Positions 35,247 through 44,480 of a stretch of 50,623 nucleotides of DNA are shown in pieces. Numbering within the stretch: position 1 is the stretch's first letter; every line of letters starts with the position of its first letter. The stretch is from Streptomyces sp. SID4985. Its GTDB lineage: Bacteria > Actinomycetota > Actinomycetes > Streptomycetales > Streptomycetaceae. The notes beneath the pieces were generated by a model. That model made no database searches, was not told where the DNA came from, and worked only from the letters and a program-made list of their open reading frames with translations. The DNA lies in NCBI RefSeq assembly GCF_009863025.1, contig NZ_WWIR01000381.1:1-50623 (forward strand), read 5' to 3'. Both the position numbers and the translations under genes were made by a program.

Positions 35247-36698
35247 ATGGCGATCGACACGACCGACCCGACCACCGAAGCGACCACCGAACCGAATCTC
35301 CCCGCAAGCGAACTGCCCGCCCCCGTAAGCCCCGTACGGCTGTCCACCCGCGACAGGCTCGTCCTCTTCGTCCTGTGCGCCGCCCAGTTCATGGTCGCCC
35401 TGGACTTCTCCGTCCTGAACGTGGCCCTGCCCCGGCTCGGGGACGACCTCGGCATGAGCCGTACCGCGCTCCAGTGGGCGGTCACCGCGTTCGCGCTGCC
35501 GTCCGGCGGCTTCCTGCTGCTGTTCGGCCGGGTCGGCGACCTCTACGGCCGCCGCAGGATGTTCCTCGGCGGGCTCGGCCTGTTCGGCGCGGCCTCGCTG
35601 CTGGCGACGCTGGCCTGGAACCCCGAGATCTTCCTCGCCGCCCGCGCGCTGCAGGGGCTCGGCGCGGCGGCCATCGTGCCGACCGGCATGTCCCTGCTGA
35701 CGACCACCTTCGCGGAGGGCCCCGCCCGCGACCGCGCGCTCGGCGTCTCCGGCGCCCTGCTCTCCCTCGGCTTCACCACCGGCATGATCGCGGGCGGCGT
35801 CCTCACCGACACGCTCGGCTGGCGCTCCACGATGGCCCTGCTCACGCTCGTCACGCTGCTCGTACTGCCGCTGGCCCCCGCCCTGCTGCCGGAGTCCCGC
35901 ACCGCCACGCACCGGCGCCTGGACGTACCCGGCGCGGTCACCGTCACCGGCGGCCTGCTGTCCCTGATCTACGCCCTCTCCAGCGCCGCCGACCGGGGCT
36001 TCGGCCACGCCGACGTGCTGGCCTGCCTGGTCGCGGGGCTCGCCCTGCTGGCCGGGTTCACGATGATCGAGTCCCGTACGCCCGCCCCGCTGGTCTCGCT
36101 GCCGATGCTGCGCCGCCGCACGGTGGCGTGGGGCAACCTGGGCGGTCTGGTGACCTTCTCGATGATGTCGGCGGTCGTCTTCGTACTGACCCTGTATCTC
36201 CAGGAGATCCTGGGCCTGTCCGCGTTCGAGACCGGGCTCGTCTTCGGCGTGCAGGGCGTCCTGTCGGTCGTCGCGGGCACCCTCGCCCCGAAGGTCATCG
36301 GCCGCCTCGGCGCCCCCCGCACCCTGGTCGTCTCGCTGACCGGTCAGGGCGCGCTGGTGGCGACCCTGCTTCTGCTGGACACCGGTTCCTGGTCGGCGTG
36401 GCTCGCCACCGCAGCCGTCTCGCTGGCGAGCGTGTGCCACCTGGGCGCGATCGTGTCGTACGGCCTGACCGTCACCTCGGGTGTCCCGGACACCGAACAG
36501 GGCCTGGCCACGGGCCTGGTGACCTCCACCCAGCAGGTCGGCATCACCGTCGGCATCCCACTGCTCGGCAGTCTCGCCGCCGCCTCCCCCGACCTCCTCT
36601 CCGGCGTCCACACGGTGCTGGGCCTGGACGCGGCGATCGTGCTGGCCGCCGCCGTGCTGGTCGGGGTGGGGCTGCGCCGGGGCCGGACGGGGGCCTGA
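35247..36698 (+). CDS. MFS transporter, DHA2 (14-helix) type
   Basis: Predicted 483-aa drug:proton antiporter-like protein. The N-terminal half shows VALDFSVLNVALPRLGDDLG (motif D-type) and GRVGDLYGRRRMFLGG (motif A), followed by LAARALQGLGAAAIVP and a C-terminal block ATGLVTSTQQVGITVGIPLL. About 14 helices are expected, though the number is not certain. It is divergent from the XRE regulator, likely its repressor. Export of a toxic small molecule is the usual role of this class. Confidence 0.9.
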   Translation: MAIDTTDPTTEATTEPNLPASELPAPVSPVRLSTRDRLVLFVLCAAQFMVALDFSVLNVALPRLGDDLGMSRTALQWAVTAFALPSGGFLLLFGRVGDLYGRRRMFLGGLGLFGAASLLATLAWNPEIFLAARALQGLGAAAIVPTGMSLLTTTFAEGPARDRALGVSGALLSLGFTTGMIAGGVLTDTLGWRSTMALLTLVTLLVLPLAPALLPESRTATHRRLDVPGAVTVTGGLLSLIYALSSAADRGFGHADVLACLVAGLALLAGFTMIESRTPAPLVSLPMLRRRTVAWGNLGGLVTFSMMSAVVFVLTLYLQEILGLSAFETGLVFGVQGVLSVVAGTLAPKVIGRLGAPRTLVVSLTGQGALVATLLLLDTGSWSAWLATAAVSLASVCHLGAIVSYGLTVTSGVPDTEQGLATGLVTSTQQVGITVGIPLLGSLAAASPDLLSGVHTVLGLDAAIVLAAAVLVGVGLRRGRTGA

Positions 36699-36779
36699 AC
36701 ACCCCTGCGGACCCGGCTGGTCGGGGGCCTGAACACCCCCGTACGCCGAGCCGGTCGGGGGCCTCGACCCCCGTTCCGT
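36689..36779. repeat. 34-bp tandem repeat between convergent genes
   Basis: GGGGGCCTGAACACCCC starts at 36689 and 36723, and a related GGGGGCCTCGACCCCC at 36757: exact 34-base spacing. The first copy contains the MFS stop codon and the third ends at the stop of the MmcQ-like gene. Each unit can fold as a GGGG/CCCC hairpin, so the array may act as a terminator for both genes. Confidence 0.8.
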
Positions 36780-37138
36780 CACGGGCGGTCGAGCCGCAGC
36801 CGTTCCGCCCGTGGCAGCCCAGCCACGACCAAGTCGTAGGAATCCTCGATCAGTTCGCGCAGGAGGGTGTCCGGGAGGGCACCGTCCGCCGTGACGGTGT
36901 TCCAGTGGCGTTTGTTCATGTGCCAGCCGGGGATGATCAGATCCTCGTGCTCGGTGCGGAGCCGGATCGCGTCCTCCGGGTCGCACTTGAGGTTGACCGT
37001 CAGGGGTCGCGCGCCCAGGTTGGTGAGGGCGAACATCTTGCCCAGCACCTTGAAGACCGAGGTCTCGGGGTTGAAGGGGAAGTCCTCCACGACCGCGTTG
37101 AAGGACAGGCACAGGGCGCGCAACTCCTGGGGCGTCAC
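36779..37138 (-). CDS. MmcQ/YjbR family protein
   Basis: Predicted 119-aa protein of the MmcQ/YjbR family. Motifs: VEDFPFNPETSVFKVLGKMFAL, TVNLKCDPEDAIRLR, and GWHMNKRHWNTV. The fold resembles the CyaY-like DNA-binding type; function is not established. ATG 37138 overlaps the CorC stop (ATGA), so it is co-translated with it. Confidence 0.88.
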   Translation of the reverse strand: MTPQELRALCLSFNAVVEDFPFNPETSVFKVLGKMFALTNLGARPLTVNLKCDPEDAIRLRTEHEDLIIPGWHMNKRHWNTVTADGALPDTLLRELIEDSYDLVVAGLPRAERLRLDRP

Positions 37139-38433
37139 TCGGGTTTCTCCTCCCGCGCCGCGCTGTCGGCGGGCTCGACCAGTACCGTCACGATCTTGTT
37201 CCGGCGTCCCGCGGCCGCCTCCGCCGTGAGCTTCAGGCGCCGCTCGTCGGGGAGTCGGACCTCGGCCGAGGCACCCGCGATGGGGACGCGGCCGAGGGCC
37301 TTGGCGAGCAGGCCGCCGACGGTCTCCACGTCCTCGTCGTCGTACTCCTCCAGGCCGTACAGCTCGCCGAGGTCGGTGATGTCCAGGCGGGCGGTGACCC
37401 GGTGGCGGCCCTCGCCGAGGTCCTCCACGGGCGGGAGTTCCCGGTCGTACTCGTCGGTGATCTCACCGACGATCTCCTCAAGGATGTCCTCGATGGTGAC
37501 GATGCCCGCCGTGCCGCCGTACTCGTCGATCACGACGGCGACGTGGTTGCGGTCCTTCTGCATCTCGCGCAGCAGGTCGCCCGCGTTCTTGGTGTCGGGC
37601 ACGAAGACGGCGGGGCGCATCGCGGTGGAGACGAGGTCGTTCTCCGCGTCGCGGTTGATGTGCGTCTTGCGGACCAGGTCCTTGAGATACACGATCCCGA
37701 CGATGTCGTCCTCGTTCTCGCCGGTGACCGGGATACGGGAGAACCCGGAGCGCAGGGCGAGCGTGAGGGCCTGGCGGATGGTCTTGTACCGCTCGATGAC
37801 GATCAGGTCGGTGCGCGGCACCATCACCTCGCGCACCAGGGTGTCGCCCAGCTCGAAGACGGAGTGCACCATGCGGCGCTCGTCGTCCTCGATCAGCGAC
37901 TCCTGCTCCGCGAGGTCGACCATCGCGCGCAGCTCCGCCTCGGAGGCGAACGGCCCGCGCCGGAAGCCCTTGCCGGGGGTGAGCGCGTTGCCGATGAGGA
38001 TCAGCAGCGAGGGGATCGGGCCCATGATCCTGGCCAGCGGCAGCAGCACGTACGCCGCGACCGTGGCCGTGTTCAGCGGGTGCTGACGGCCGATGGTGCG
38101 CGGGGAGACGCCGACGGCGACGTACGACACCAGGACCATCACCGCGATGGCGATCAGCAGGGCTTCCCAGGTGTCCGGGAACTCCCGCAGGCAGGCGTAC
38201 GTCACCAGCGCGGCCGCCGCCATCTCGCAGGCGACGCGGACCAGCAGGGCGACGTTCAGATAGCGGGTGGGGTCGGCGGCGACCTGGGCGAGCTTGGCGC
38301 TGCCCCGGCGGCCGGACTTGACGGCCTCCTCGGCGCGGAAGCTGGAGACACGGGCGAGGCCCGCCTCCGCGCAGGCGGCGAGCCAGGCCACGACGATCAG
38401 CGCGACCGCGCCGACCACGATCTGCGGACTCAT
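37135..38433 (-). CDS. CNNM/CorC-family membrane protein (HlyC/CorC)
   Basis: Predicted 432-aa protein. A CNNM (DUF21) transmembrane domain (about residues 5-150) precedes two CBS domains (VMVPRTDLIVIERYKTIRQ; AVVIDEYGGTAGIVTIEDILEEIVGEITDEYD) and a CorC_HlyC C-terminal domain. Members are linked to magnesium or cobalt efflux. It lies ten bases after the YbeY stop and overlaps the MmcQ-like start, in a conserved phoH-ybeY-corC run. Confidence 0.92.
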   Translation of the reverse strand: MSPQIVVGAVALIVVAWLAACAEAGLARVSSFRAEEAVKSGRRGSAKLAQVAADPTRYLNVALLVRVACEMAAAALVTYACLREFPDTWEALLIAIAVMVLVSYVAVGVSPRTIGRQHPLNTATVAAYVLLPLARIMGPIPSLLILIGNALTPGKGFRRGPFASEAELRAMVDLAEQESLIEDDERRMVHSVFELGDTLVREVMVPRTDLIVIERYKTIRQALTLALRSGFSRIPVTGENEDDIVGIVYLKDLVRKTHINRDAENDLVSTAMRPAVFVPDTKNAGDLLREMQKDRNHVAVVIDEYGGTAGIVTIEDILEEIVGEITDEYDRELPPVEDLGEGRHRVTARLDITDLGELYGLEEYDDEDVETVGGLLAKALGRVPIAGASAEVRLPDERRLKLTAEAAAGRRNKIVTVLVEPADSAAREEKPE

Positions 38434-38443
38434 GCGACCCCTC

Positions 38444-38941
38444 TTACGAGACGGTCGGCGCCGGGGACGGCCCGGTCAGCCCGCGCTCGGCCCGCCAGCC
38501 GTCCACGATGGCGGCCTGGAGCCCGAACATCTCGGCCTTCTCGTCGGGCTCCTCGTGGTCGTAGCCGAGGAGGTGCAGCACGCCGTGGACGGTGAGCAGC
38601 TGCAGCTCCTCGTCCATGGAGTGCTGGGTCGGCGCGTCCTTGCCCTGCTGGGTGGCGACCTCGGGGCAGAGCACGATGTCGCCGAGGAGGCCCTGCGGGG
38701 GCTCCTCGTCCTCCTTGCCCGGCGGACGCAGCTCGTCCATCGGGAAGGACATGACATCCGTCGGCCCCGGCAGGTCCATCCACTGGATGTGCAGCTGCTC
38801 CATGGCGTCGGCGTCCACGACGATCACCGAGAGCTCGGAGAGCGGGTGGATGCGCATCCGCGCGAGCGCGTAGCGGGCGATGTCGAGGATCGCCTGCTCG
38901 TCTACCTCGGTGCCGGACTCGTTGTTGACGTCGATCGACAT
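38444..38941 (-). CDS. ybeY: Endoribonuclease YbeY
   Basis: Predicted 165-aa zinc-dependent endoribonuclease for 16S rRNA 3'-end maturation and ribosome quality control. The zinc motif [11 protein letters not shown] (H-x3-H-x5-H) and the Arg-rich [10 protein letters not shown] near the start are typical. Start ATG 38941 lies 12 bases after the PhoH stop on the same strand. Confidence 0.95.
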   Translation of the reverse strand: MSIDVNNESGTEVDEQAILDIARYALARMRIHPLSELSVIVVDADAMEQLHIQWMDLPGPTDVMSFPMDELRPPGKEDEEPPQGLLGDIVLCPEVATQQGKDAPTQHSMDEELQLLTVHGVLHLLGYDHEEPDEKAEMFGLQAAIVDGWRAERGLTGPSPAPTVS

Positions 38942-38953
38942 GGTCGTGCTGGT

Positions 38954-40024
<1,071 letters not shown>

Positions 40025-40389
40025 GGGCCGGCGCTCAGGGCCTGCGAATCCTCCTCATCACGGCCGCACCCCTGAGGGCGGCCTCGCACTGTCCAGAGTA
40101 CGACGCGGCCCCGACAAGGCGGCAGCGGTTTTCCTCCGGTCGGGGGGGTGGGGGTCCGGTGCCCTGGGCTTCGACGGGGCTGCCCCTCGGGGGCGGTCCG
40201 CTGCGCGGGGCAGCGGGGTGGGTGGCCTACGGATACGGGGGGCTTCCTCCCGGAGGTGGTCCCGCTGCGCGGGGCTCCGGAATAGCCTGGCCGCGCAGCA
40301 CGGCGGCCGTGCAGGGCTGGGCCGCGCACGGCAGGCTCGCGGGGCGGTCGTCGCCGTTCCGGTAGCCCAGCCCCGCGCCCCGCGCCCCC
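40025..40389. other. 365-bp gap between PfkB-type kinase and phoH
   Basis: No credible gene. It holds a 14-bp exact direct repeat, CCGCTGCGCGGGGC, at 40198-40211 and 40262-40275, a 7-bp stem GCCGTGC/GCACGGC (40306-40312 / 40326-40332), and a 9-bp inverted repeat GGGCTGGGC/GCCCAGCCC (40314-40322 / 40365-40373) close to the kinase stop, a possible terminator. The phoH promoter must lie in the left part. Confidence 0.6.
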
Positions 40390-41544
40390 CTACGCCGACC
40401 GGCCGAACCCGATCGTCGGGACCGCTCGGCGCAGCGGCCAGGGGCGGTCGAGGCGGGGTGGGACCACCTGGTCGAGGAAGGCGTAGCGGTGGAGGGCGGT
40501 GGGGTTCTGGCCGGGGACGGACTGGACGCGGCGCCACCAGGCGCCGATCTCGGACCAGCCGGGGGCTGACAAGGAGCCGCCGAATTCCTGGACCGAGAGG
40601 GCGGCCGTGAGGCCGGCCAGGGCGAGGCGGTCGGCCAGGGGCCATCCCGCCAGGGTGGCCGTGACGAAGCCCGCGACGAAGACGTCGCCCGCGCCGGTGG
40701 GGTCGAGGGCCTCCACCTCGATCGCGGGGACCTCGGCCGTCTCCCCCGTGCGGCGGTCCACCGCGTAGGCGCCCTCCGCGCCGAGGGTGACCACCGCCAG
40801 CGGGACGTGTGCGGTGAGGGCGTGGGCGGCGGCCCGGGGGCAGGTCGCGCCGGTGTACCGCATCGCCTCCTCCGCGTTGGGGAGGAACGCCTCGCAGTGT
40901 TCGAGGTCGGCCAGACCGGCGAGGTCCCACGCTCCCGTGTCGTCCCAGCCCACGTCCGCGAAGATACGGGTGCCGCGCCGGGCGGCCTGGGCGATCCAGG
41001 GGGCGCGGGTGCCGGGGGCGAGGGAGGCGACGGCCGCGCGGGCGGGCGGCGGGCAGTCGGGGGCCGGTTCCTCCGGCGGGGGCTCGTGGCCGTGGGAGAT
41101 CATCGTCCGCTCGCCCTCGTACGCCATGGAGACCGTCACCGGCGAGTGCCACCCCCGCACCGTGCGGGACGGCGTGAGGTCGATGCCCTCGCCCCGGGCG
41201 AGCGCGTCCCAGCAGTACTCCCCGTAGTGGTCGTCCCCGAAGGCCGCCGCGAGCGACGTGCGCAGGCCGAGCCGGGCCAGCGCGGCGGCCATGTTGGCGA
41301 CACCGCCGGGGCTGGACCCCATCCCCCGCGCCCAGGACTCCGTACCCCGCACCGGCGCCGAGTCCAGGCCGGTGAAGACGATGTCCAGGAAGACCGTGCC
41401 GGTGAGATAGACGTCGAAGGGCGGATCGCCGGGCGCGCGCAGACCGGCCAGCGGGTCGACCTGCGCCTGGCGGCGCGCTGCCCGGGTGAGGTGTTCCGGT
41501 TCTCCTCCGGCTTCCTCTCCGGCGGTCGCGGGGGACGGGGTCAC
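40390..41544 (-). CDS. PfkB-family carbohydrate kinase
   Basis: Predicted 384-aa sugar kinase of the ribokinase/PfkB group. Signatures: GSSPGGVANMAAALARLG (PfkB signature 1-like, about residues 76-93) and DPTGAGDVFVAGF (signature 2 with catalytic Asp, about 285-297). The N-terminal 40 residues are extra and low in complexity; the start is GTG 41544 but a later start is possible. It lies 123 bases after gudD on the same strand, so it may act on a sugar acid, but glucarate breakdown by the adjacent pathway does not need a kinase. Confidence 0.88.
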   Translation of the reverse strand: MTPSPATAGEEAGGEPEHLTRAARRQAQVDPLAGLRAPGDPPFDVYLTGTVFLDIVFTGLDSAPVRGTESWARGMGSSPGGVANMAAALARLGLRTSLAAAFGDDHYGEYCWDALARGEGIDLTPSRTVRGWHSPVTVSMAYEGERTMISHGHEPPPEEPAPDCPPPARAAVASLAPGTRAPWIAQAARRGTRIFADVGWDDTGAWDLAGLADLEHCEAFLPNAEEAMRYTGATCPRAAAHALTAHVPLAVVTLGAEGAYAVDRRTGETAEVPAIEVEALDPTGAGDVFVAGFVTATLAGWPLADRLALAGLTAALSVQEFGGSLSAPGWSEIGAWWRRVQSVPGQNPTALHRYAFLDQVVPPRLDRPWPLRRAVPTIGFGRSA

Positions 41545-41552
41545 GGCGAGCT

Positions 41553-41605
41553 CCCTGTCGTGGTGCGGATCTGGCCAGTGTGCACCACGTCGGCCACGTA
41601 CAGGG
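41553..41605. promoter_or_regulatory. Nested inverted repeats upstream of PfkB-type kinase
   Basis: CGTGGTGC (41559-41566) pairs with GCACCACG (41582-41589), and the flanking CCCTGT (41553-41558) pairs with ACAGGG (41600-41605). The structure lies in the 123-bp gap between gudD and the kinase, so it could be a gudD terminator or an operator/leader stem for the kinase. Confidence 0.5.
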
Positions 41606-41667
41606 AAGGTCCCGCACGACGTCAGCCCCAGGTGGTACCCGGAGCCGAGCCGCGCGGGGACGCCCCC

Positions 41668-42957
41668 TCACCAGCGCGGCATCACCGGTGTCCGCCACCC
41701 CGGTTCGGCCACGCGCATCGCCGCCGCGTCGTCCCGTTCGCGCAGCCGCCCGTCGTCCTCGGCCCAGCGCCGATGCAATCGGGCCAGTTCCTCGCGGTCC
41801 AACTCGACGCCCAGGCCAGGCTGTTCGGAGACCGCGACCCGGCCGTCGCGGAACTCGATCCGTTCGGTCAGCACGTCCTCCGACTGCCACGGATAGTGCG
41901 AGTCGCAGGCGTGGTGGAGGTTCGGCACGGTCGCCGCGACCTGTGTCATCGCGGCCAGACTTATGCCGAGATGGGTGTTGGAGTGCATGGACACCCCGAC
42001 CCCGAAGGCGGCGCATATCGCCGCGAGGTGACGGGTGTTGCGCAGCCCGCCCCAGTAGTGGTGGTCGGAGAGGACGACCTGCACGGCGTCGCGCAGGAAC
42101 GCCTCCCTGATCTCCCCGAAGGTGGTCACGCACATGTTGGTCGCCAGCGGCACCCCGCTCCCGGCGGCCACCTCGGCCATCGCGGGAGTGCCCAGCGTCG
42201 GGTCCTCCAAGTACTCCAGTACGTCCGCGAGTTCGGCCGCGACCTTCAGCGAGGTCGGCACGGACCAGGCGCCGTTGGGGTCGAGCCGGAGCGGCTGCCC
42301 GGGAAACGCCTCGGCGAGGGCGTGCACGGCGGCGACCTCCTGCTCCGGCGGGAAGACCCCGCCCTTGAGCTTGAAGGAGGTGAAGCCGTACCGCTCCGCG
42401 AGGAGGCGGGCCTGCGCGACGATCCCCGCCGGGTCGAGCGCGGCACCCCAGTCGTCCGGCTCGCCCCGCACGCCGTCCGGGTGGGCGCCCCACTTGTAGA
42501 AGAGGTACGCGCTGTACTCCACCGAGTCCCGCACCCGCCCCCCGAGCAGCGCGTGCACGGGAAGCCCGAGCGCCCGCCCCTGCGCGTCCAGGCAGGCGAC
42601 CTCGAAGGCGGAGAGCACGGACAGGCGGAGTTTGTCGGCGCTGCGCACCCCGCGCAGTCCGCCCGCGTCCAGCGCGCCACGCACCCGGTCCTCGTCCACA
42701 TCGAGTCCGAGACCGAAGAGCGCGTTCACATCCGTGACCGAGCGGCCGACGAGATGCTCGGCCAGCGGACGCGCCAGCTCCAGGTAGTCGGTGTCCCCGT
42801 AGGTCTCCCCGAGCCCGGTCGCCCCGCCCGCCGTGACCACCTCCACGATCAGCCGCGGGGTGTACGGCTGATGCACGCCCTGGGCGTTGAGCAGCGGCGG
42901 GTCGGCCACCAGGACGGGGGTCAACCGGACGTCCACCACGGTCAGTTCACGGTTCAC
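41668..42957 (-). CDS. gudD: Glucarate dehydratase
   Basis: Predicted 429-aa enolase-superfamily enzyme converting D-glucarate to 5-dehydro-4-deoxyglucarate. Key motifs: KLKGG (catalytic Lys), RLDPNGAW and EDPT (metal ligands), NMCVTTFGE, DHHYWGGLRNTRHLA and MHSNTHLGISLAAM (catalytic His). Length is normal. GTG start overlaps the stop of kdgD (GTGA), so the two enzymes of the pathway are co-translated. Confidence 0.94.
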   Translation of the reverse strand: MNRELTVVDVRLTPVLVADPPLLNAQGVHQPYTPRLIVEVVTAGGATGLGETYGDTDYLELARPLAEHLVGRSVTDVNALFGLGLDVDEDRVRGALDAGGLRGVRSADKLRLSVLSAFEVACLDAQGRALGLPVHALLGGRVRDSVEYSAYLFYKWGAHPDGVRGEPDDWGAALDPAGIVAQARLLAERYGFTSFKLKGGVFPPEQEVAAVHALAEAFPGQPLRLDPNGAWSVPTSLKVAAELADVLEYLEDPTLGTPAMAEVAAGSGVPLATNMCVTTFGEIREAFLRDAVQVVLSDHHYWGGLRNTRHLAAICAAFGVGVSMHSNTHLGISLAAMTQVAATVPNLHHACDSHYPWQSEDVLTERIEFRDGRVAVSEQPGLGVELDREELARLHRRWAEDDGRLRERDDAAAMRVAEPGWRTPVMPRW

Positions 42958-43901
42958 AGCGCGGCCCCCACCAGGTCGAGTCCGGTGGCCAGCAGCTCCC
43001 GCAGCGTGGCGAGGTCGGCGTCCGAGGGGTCGACGAGTGGGGCGCGCACGGGTCCGACCCGCTGTCCGCGCAGCCTCGCCGCCGCCTTGACCAGGGAGAC
43101 CGCGTACCCGGGCACCCGGTCGCGGAGGTCGGCGAAGGGGCCGTAGAACTCCCGGAGCAGCTTCTCGGTGGTGCCGTGGTCGCCGCCGCGCAGGGCGGTG
43201 AAGAAGGCCCCGGCGATCTCGGGGGCGAAGGCGTGCACGGCGGAGGAGTAGGCGGGGACGCCGACGGCGGCGTAGGCGCGGGCCTGGAGTTCGGCGGTGG
43301 CGGCGCCGTTGAAGAAGAGGAAGTCCTCGGGGGCGGCGAGGGTGAGGCGCCGGAGGCGGTCGAGGTCGCCGTGTCCGTCCTTGAGGCCGATGACGCCGGG
43401 GATGCGCGCCAGGAGTCGCAACGACTCGGTGTCGTAGGCGACTTGGCCGCGCTGGTAGGTGATCAGCGGCAGGCGGGTGCGGGCGGCGAGCTGCTCCAGC
43501 TGGGCGACGAGACCGGCCTGCGGGGCGGCGGTGAGGTAGTGCGGGAGGACGAGCAGGGCGTCGGCCCCGGCGTCCTCGGCGATCCGGGCGAAGCGGGCGG
43601 CCTGCGCCCAGCCGTACCCGGTCCCGGCGACCACGGGCACCCGCCCGGCCGCCTCCTCGACGGCGATGACGACGACCTGGCGGTACTCGTCCTCGTCCAG
43701 GGAGAAGAACTCACCGGTGCCGCAGGCCGGGAAGAGGGCGCCGGGTCCGGCCGCGAGCCGGGAGGCCACATGGGCGCGGAAGCCGTCGGGGTCGAGGGAG
43801 CCGTCGTCGTGGAACGCGGTGAGCGGGAAGGACAGCACGCCGCGCGCCATCCCCTCCCTCAGCCGTCGTGCCACATCGCGCGGGTCCGGGTCGTCGCTCA
43901 T
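42954..43901 (-). CDS. kdgD: 5-dehydro-4-deoxyglucarate dehydratase
   Basis: Predicted 315-aa DHDPS-family aldolase/dehydratase that turns 5-dehydro-4-deoxyglucarate into 2,5-dioxopentanoate with loss of CO2 and water. Motifs: PLTAFHDDGSLD near the start, GTGEFFSLDEDEY (in place of GTTGE), the Tyr in ITYQRGQV and the Schiff-base Lys in IGLKDGHGDL. It is the first gene of the two-gene operon with gudD. The dehydrogenase that would finish the route to 2-oxoglutarate is not in the window. Confidence 0.94.
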   Translation of the reverse strand: MSDDPDPRDVARRLREGMARGVLSFPLTAFHDDGSLDPDGFRAHVASRLAAGPGALFPACGTGEFFSLDEDEYRQVVVIAVEEAAGRVPVVAGTGYGWAQAARFARIAEDAGADALLVLPHYLTAAPQAGLVAQLEQLAARTRLPLITYQRGQVAYDTESLRLLARIPGVIGLKDGHGDLDRLRRLTLAAPEDFLFFNGAATAELQARAYAAVGVPAYSSAVHAFAPEIAGAFFTALRGGDHGTTEKLLREFYGPFADLRDRVPGYAVSLVKAAARLRGQRVGPVRAPLVDPSDADLATLRELLATGLDLVGAAL

Positions 43902-43953
43902 CGGCCATCATCTCCCCTTGTGAATGCCGATCACGTATGAGAACAGAGGCTAG

Positions 43954-43965
43954 GTACACGTACAC
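43954..43965. promoter_or_regulatory. Short tandem GTACAC upstream of kdgD
   Basis: GTACACGTACAC, two copies of GTACAC, lies 53-64 bases upstream of the kdgD start. Repeats of this kind can be GntR-type operators, but the assignment is weak. Confidence 0.3.
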
Positions 43966-44051
43966 GACACCGTCAATGGCGCATCGGGAGGGGCATGTTG
44001 GGAGGCGTGCGGCGGGAGAGATGCGGCGGGAAGGGGCGGGCGCACAGCAAA

Positions 44052-44085
44052 GAGCCCCATCCCGCCGAACGACGGGATGGGGCTC
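44052..44085 (-). terminator. Terminator after tRNA-Gly
   Basis: A perfect 13-bp stem (44052-44064 with 44073-44085) and 8-base loop begins six bases past the tRNA 3' end on the minus strand and is followed by a short TTTG. Strong intrinsic terminator. Confidence 0.88.
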
Positions 44086-44090
44086 GATCG

Positions 44091-44160
44091 AGCGCCGGGC
44101 AGGCCTTGCACCTGCATTTCCCCGCAGGAAGCGGGGCGTCTTTCCTTGGACCACCAACGC
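44091..44160 (-). tRNA. tRNA-Gly(UCC), atypical T-loop
   Basis: The 70-nt sequence folds as a complete cloverleaf: acceptor GCGTTGG/CCGGCGC with two G-U pairs, D-stem GTC/GAC with GG in the loop, anticodon stem CCCCG/CGGGG around loop CTTCCTG (anticodon UCC), 4-nt variable loop, and T-stem GCAGG/CCTGC. The T-loop is TGCAAGG instead of TTCRANN, so position 55 is G, not pseudouridine. CCA is not encoded. A -10-like TATGGT lies on the minus strand at 44202-44207. The same GUGC replacement is known in staphylococcal tRNAs dedicated to peptidoglycan glycine bridges. Confidence 0.85.
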
Positions 44161-44480
44161 ACTGTCCGCCACCGGGAGTTCCGGCGACCGCGACGTGATC
44201 AACCATAGCGCATCCTCGGCCGTTTGTGATCACCCGAGATCACAAACCGACCGCCCACCCGGTCACCCACCCGGTCACCCACTCGGGGGAGCGCAGGGCA
44301 ATACCCGCGATCATGCACCCCAAACCATATGTGACTCAGATCACAGTCACTCAACTTCTGCTCGAAACCACGTGCTTGATACAACTTGCTCGCGCCCTCC
44401 CGTCCCCCGGACCACCGGCGTCTCTCTCCCCTCTCCCGCATCCTTTCGAGCTGTCGCTCTCGCCTGCCCTGGGAACGCCC
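44161..44480. promoter_or_regulatory. 320-bp gap rich in palindromes between tRNA-Gly and MFS gene
   Basis: Contains a perfect 10-bp inverted repeat GTTTGTGATC / GATCACAAAC (44222-44231 / 44238-44247), a 12-bp tandem repeat CACCCGGTCACC (44256-44267 and 44268-44279), and TGTGA-n6-TCACA at 44330-44345, identical to the CRP-type consensus and overlapped by GTGACT/AGTCAC (44331-44350). No credible gene is present. The elements probably regulate the MFS gene, and the first is close to the tRNA promoter. Confidence 0.65.

Noticed and set aside
33689..38086. 1465-codon open frame on the plus strand
   Set aside because: It runs antisense or out of frame across the cytidine-deaminase-like, XRE, MFS and CorC genes and has Arg/Pro-rich composition typical of GC-rich shadow frames.
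44091..44160. tRNA-Gly as an integration site for the flanking genes
   Set aside because: No duplicated tRNA 3' end or integrase was seen within the window.
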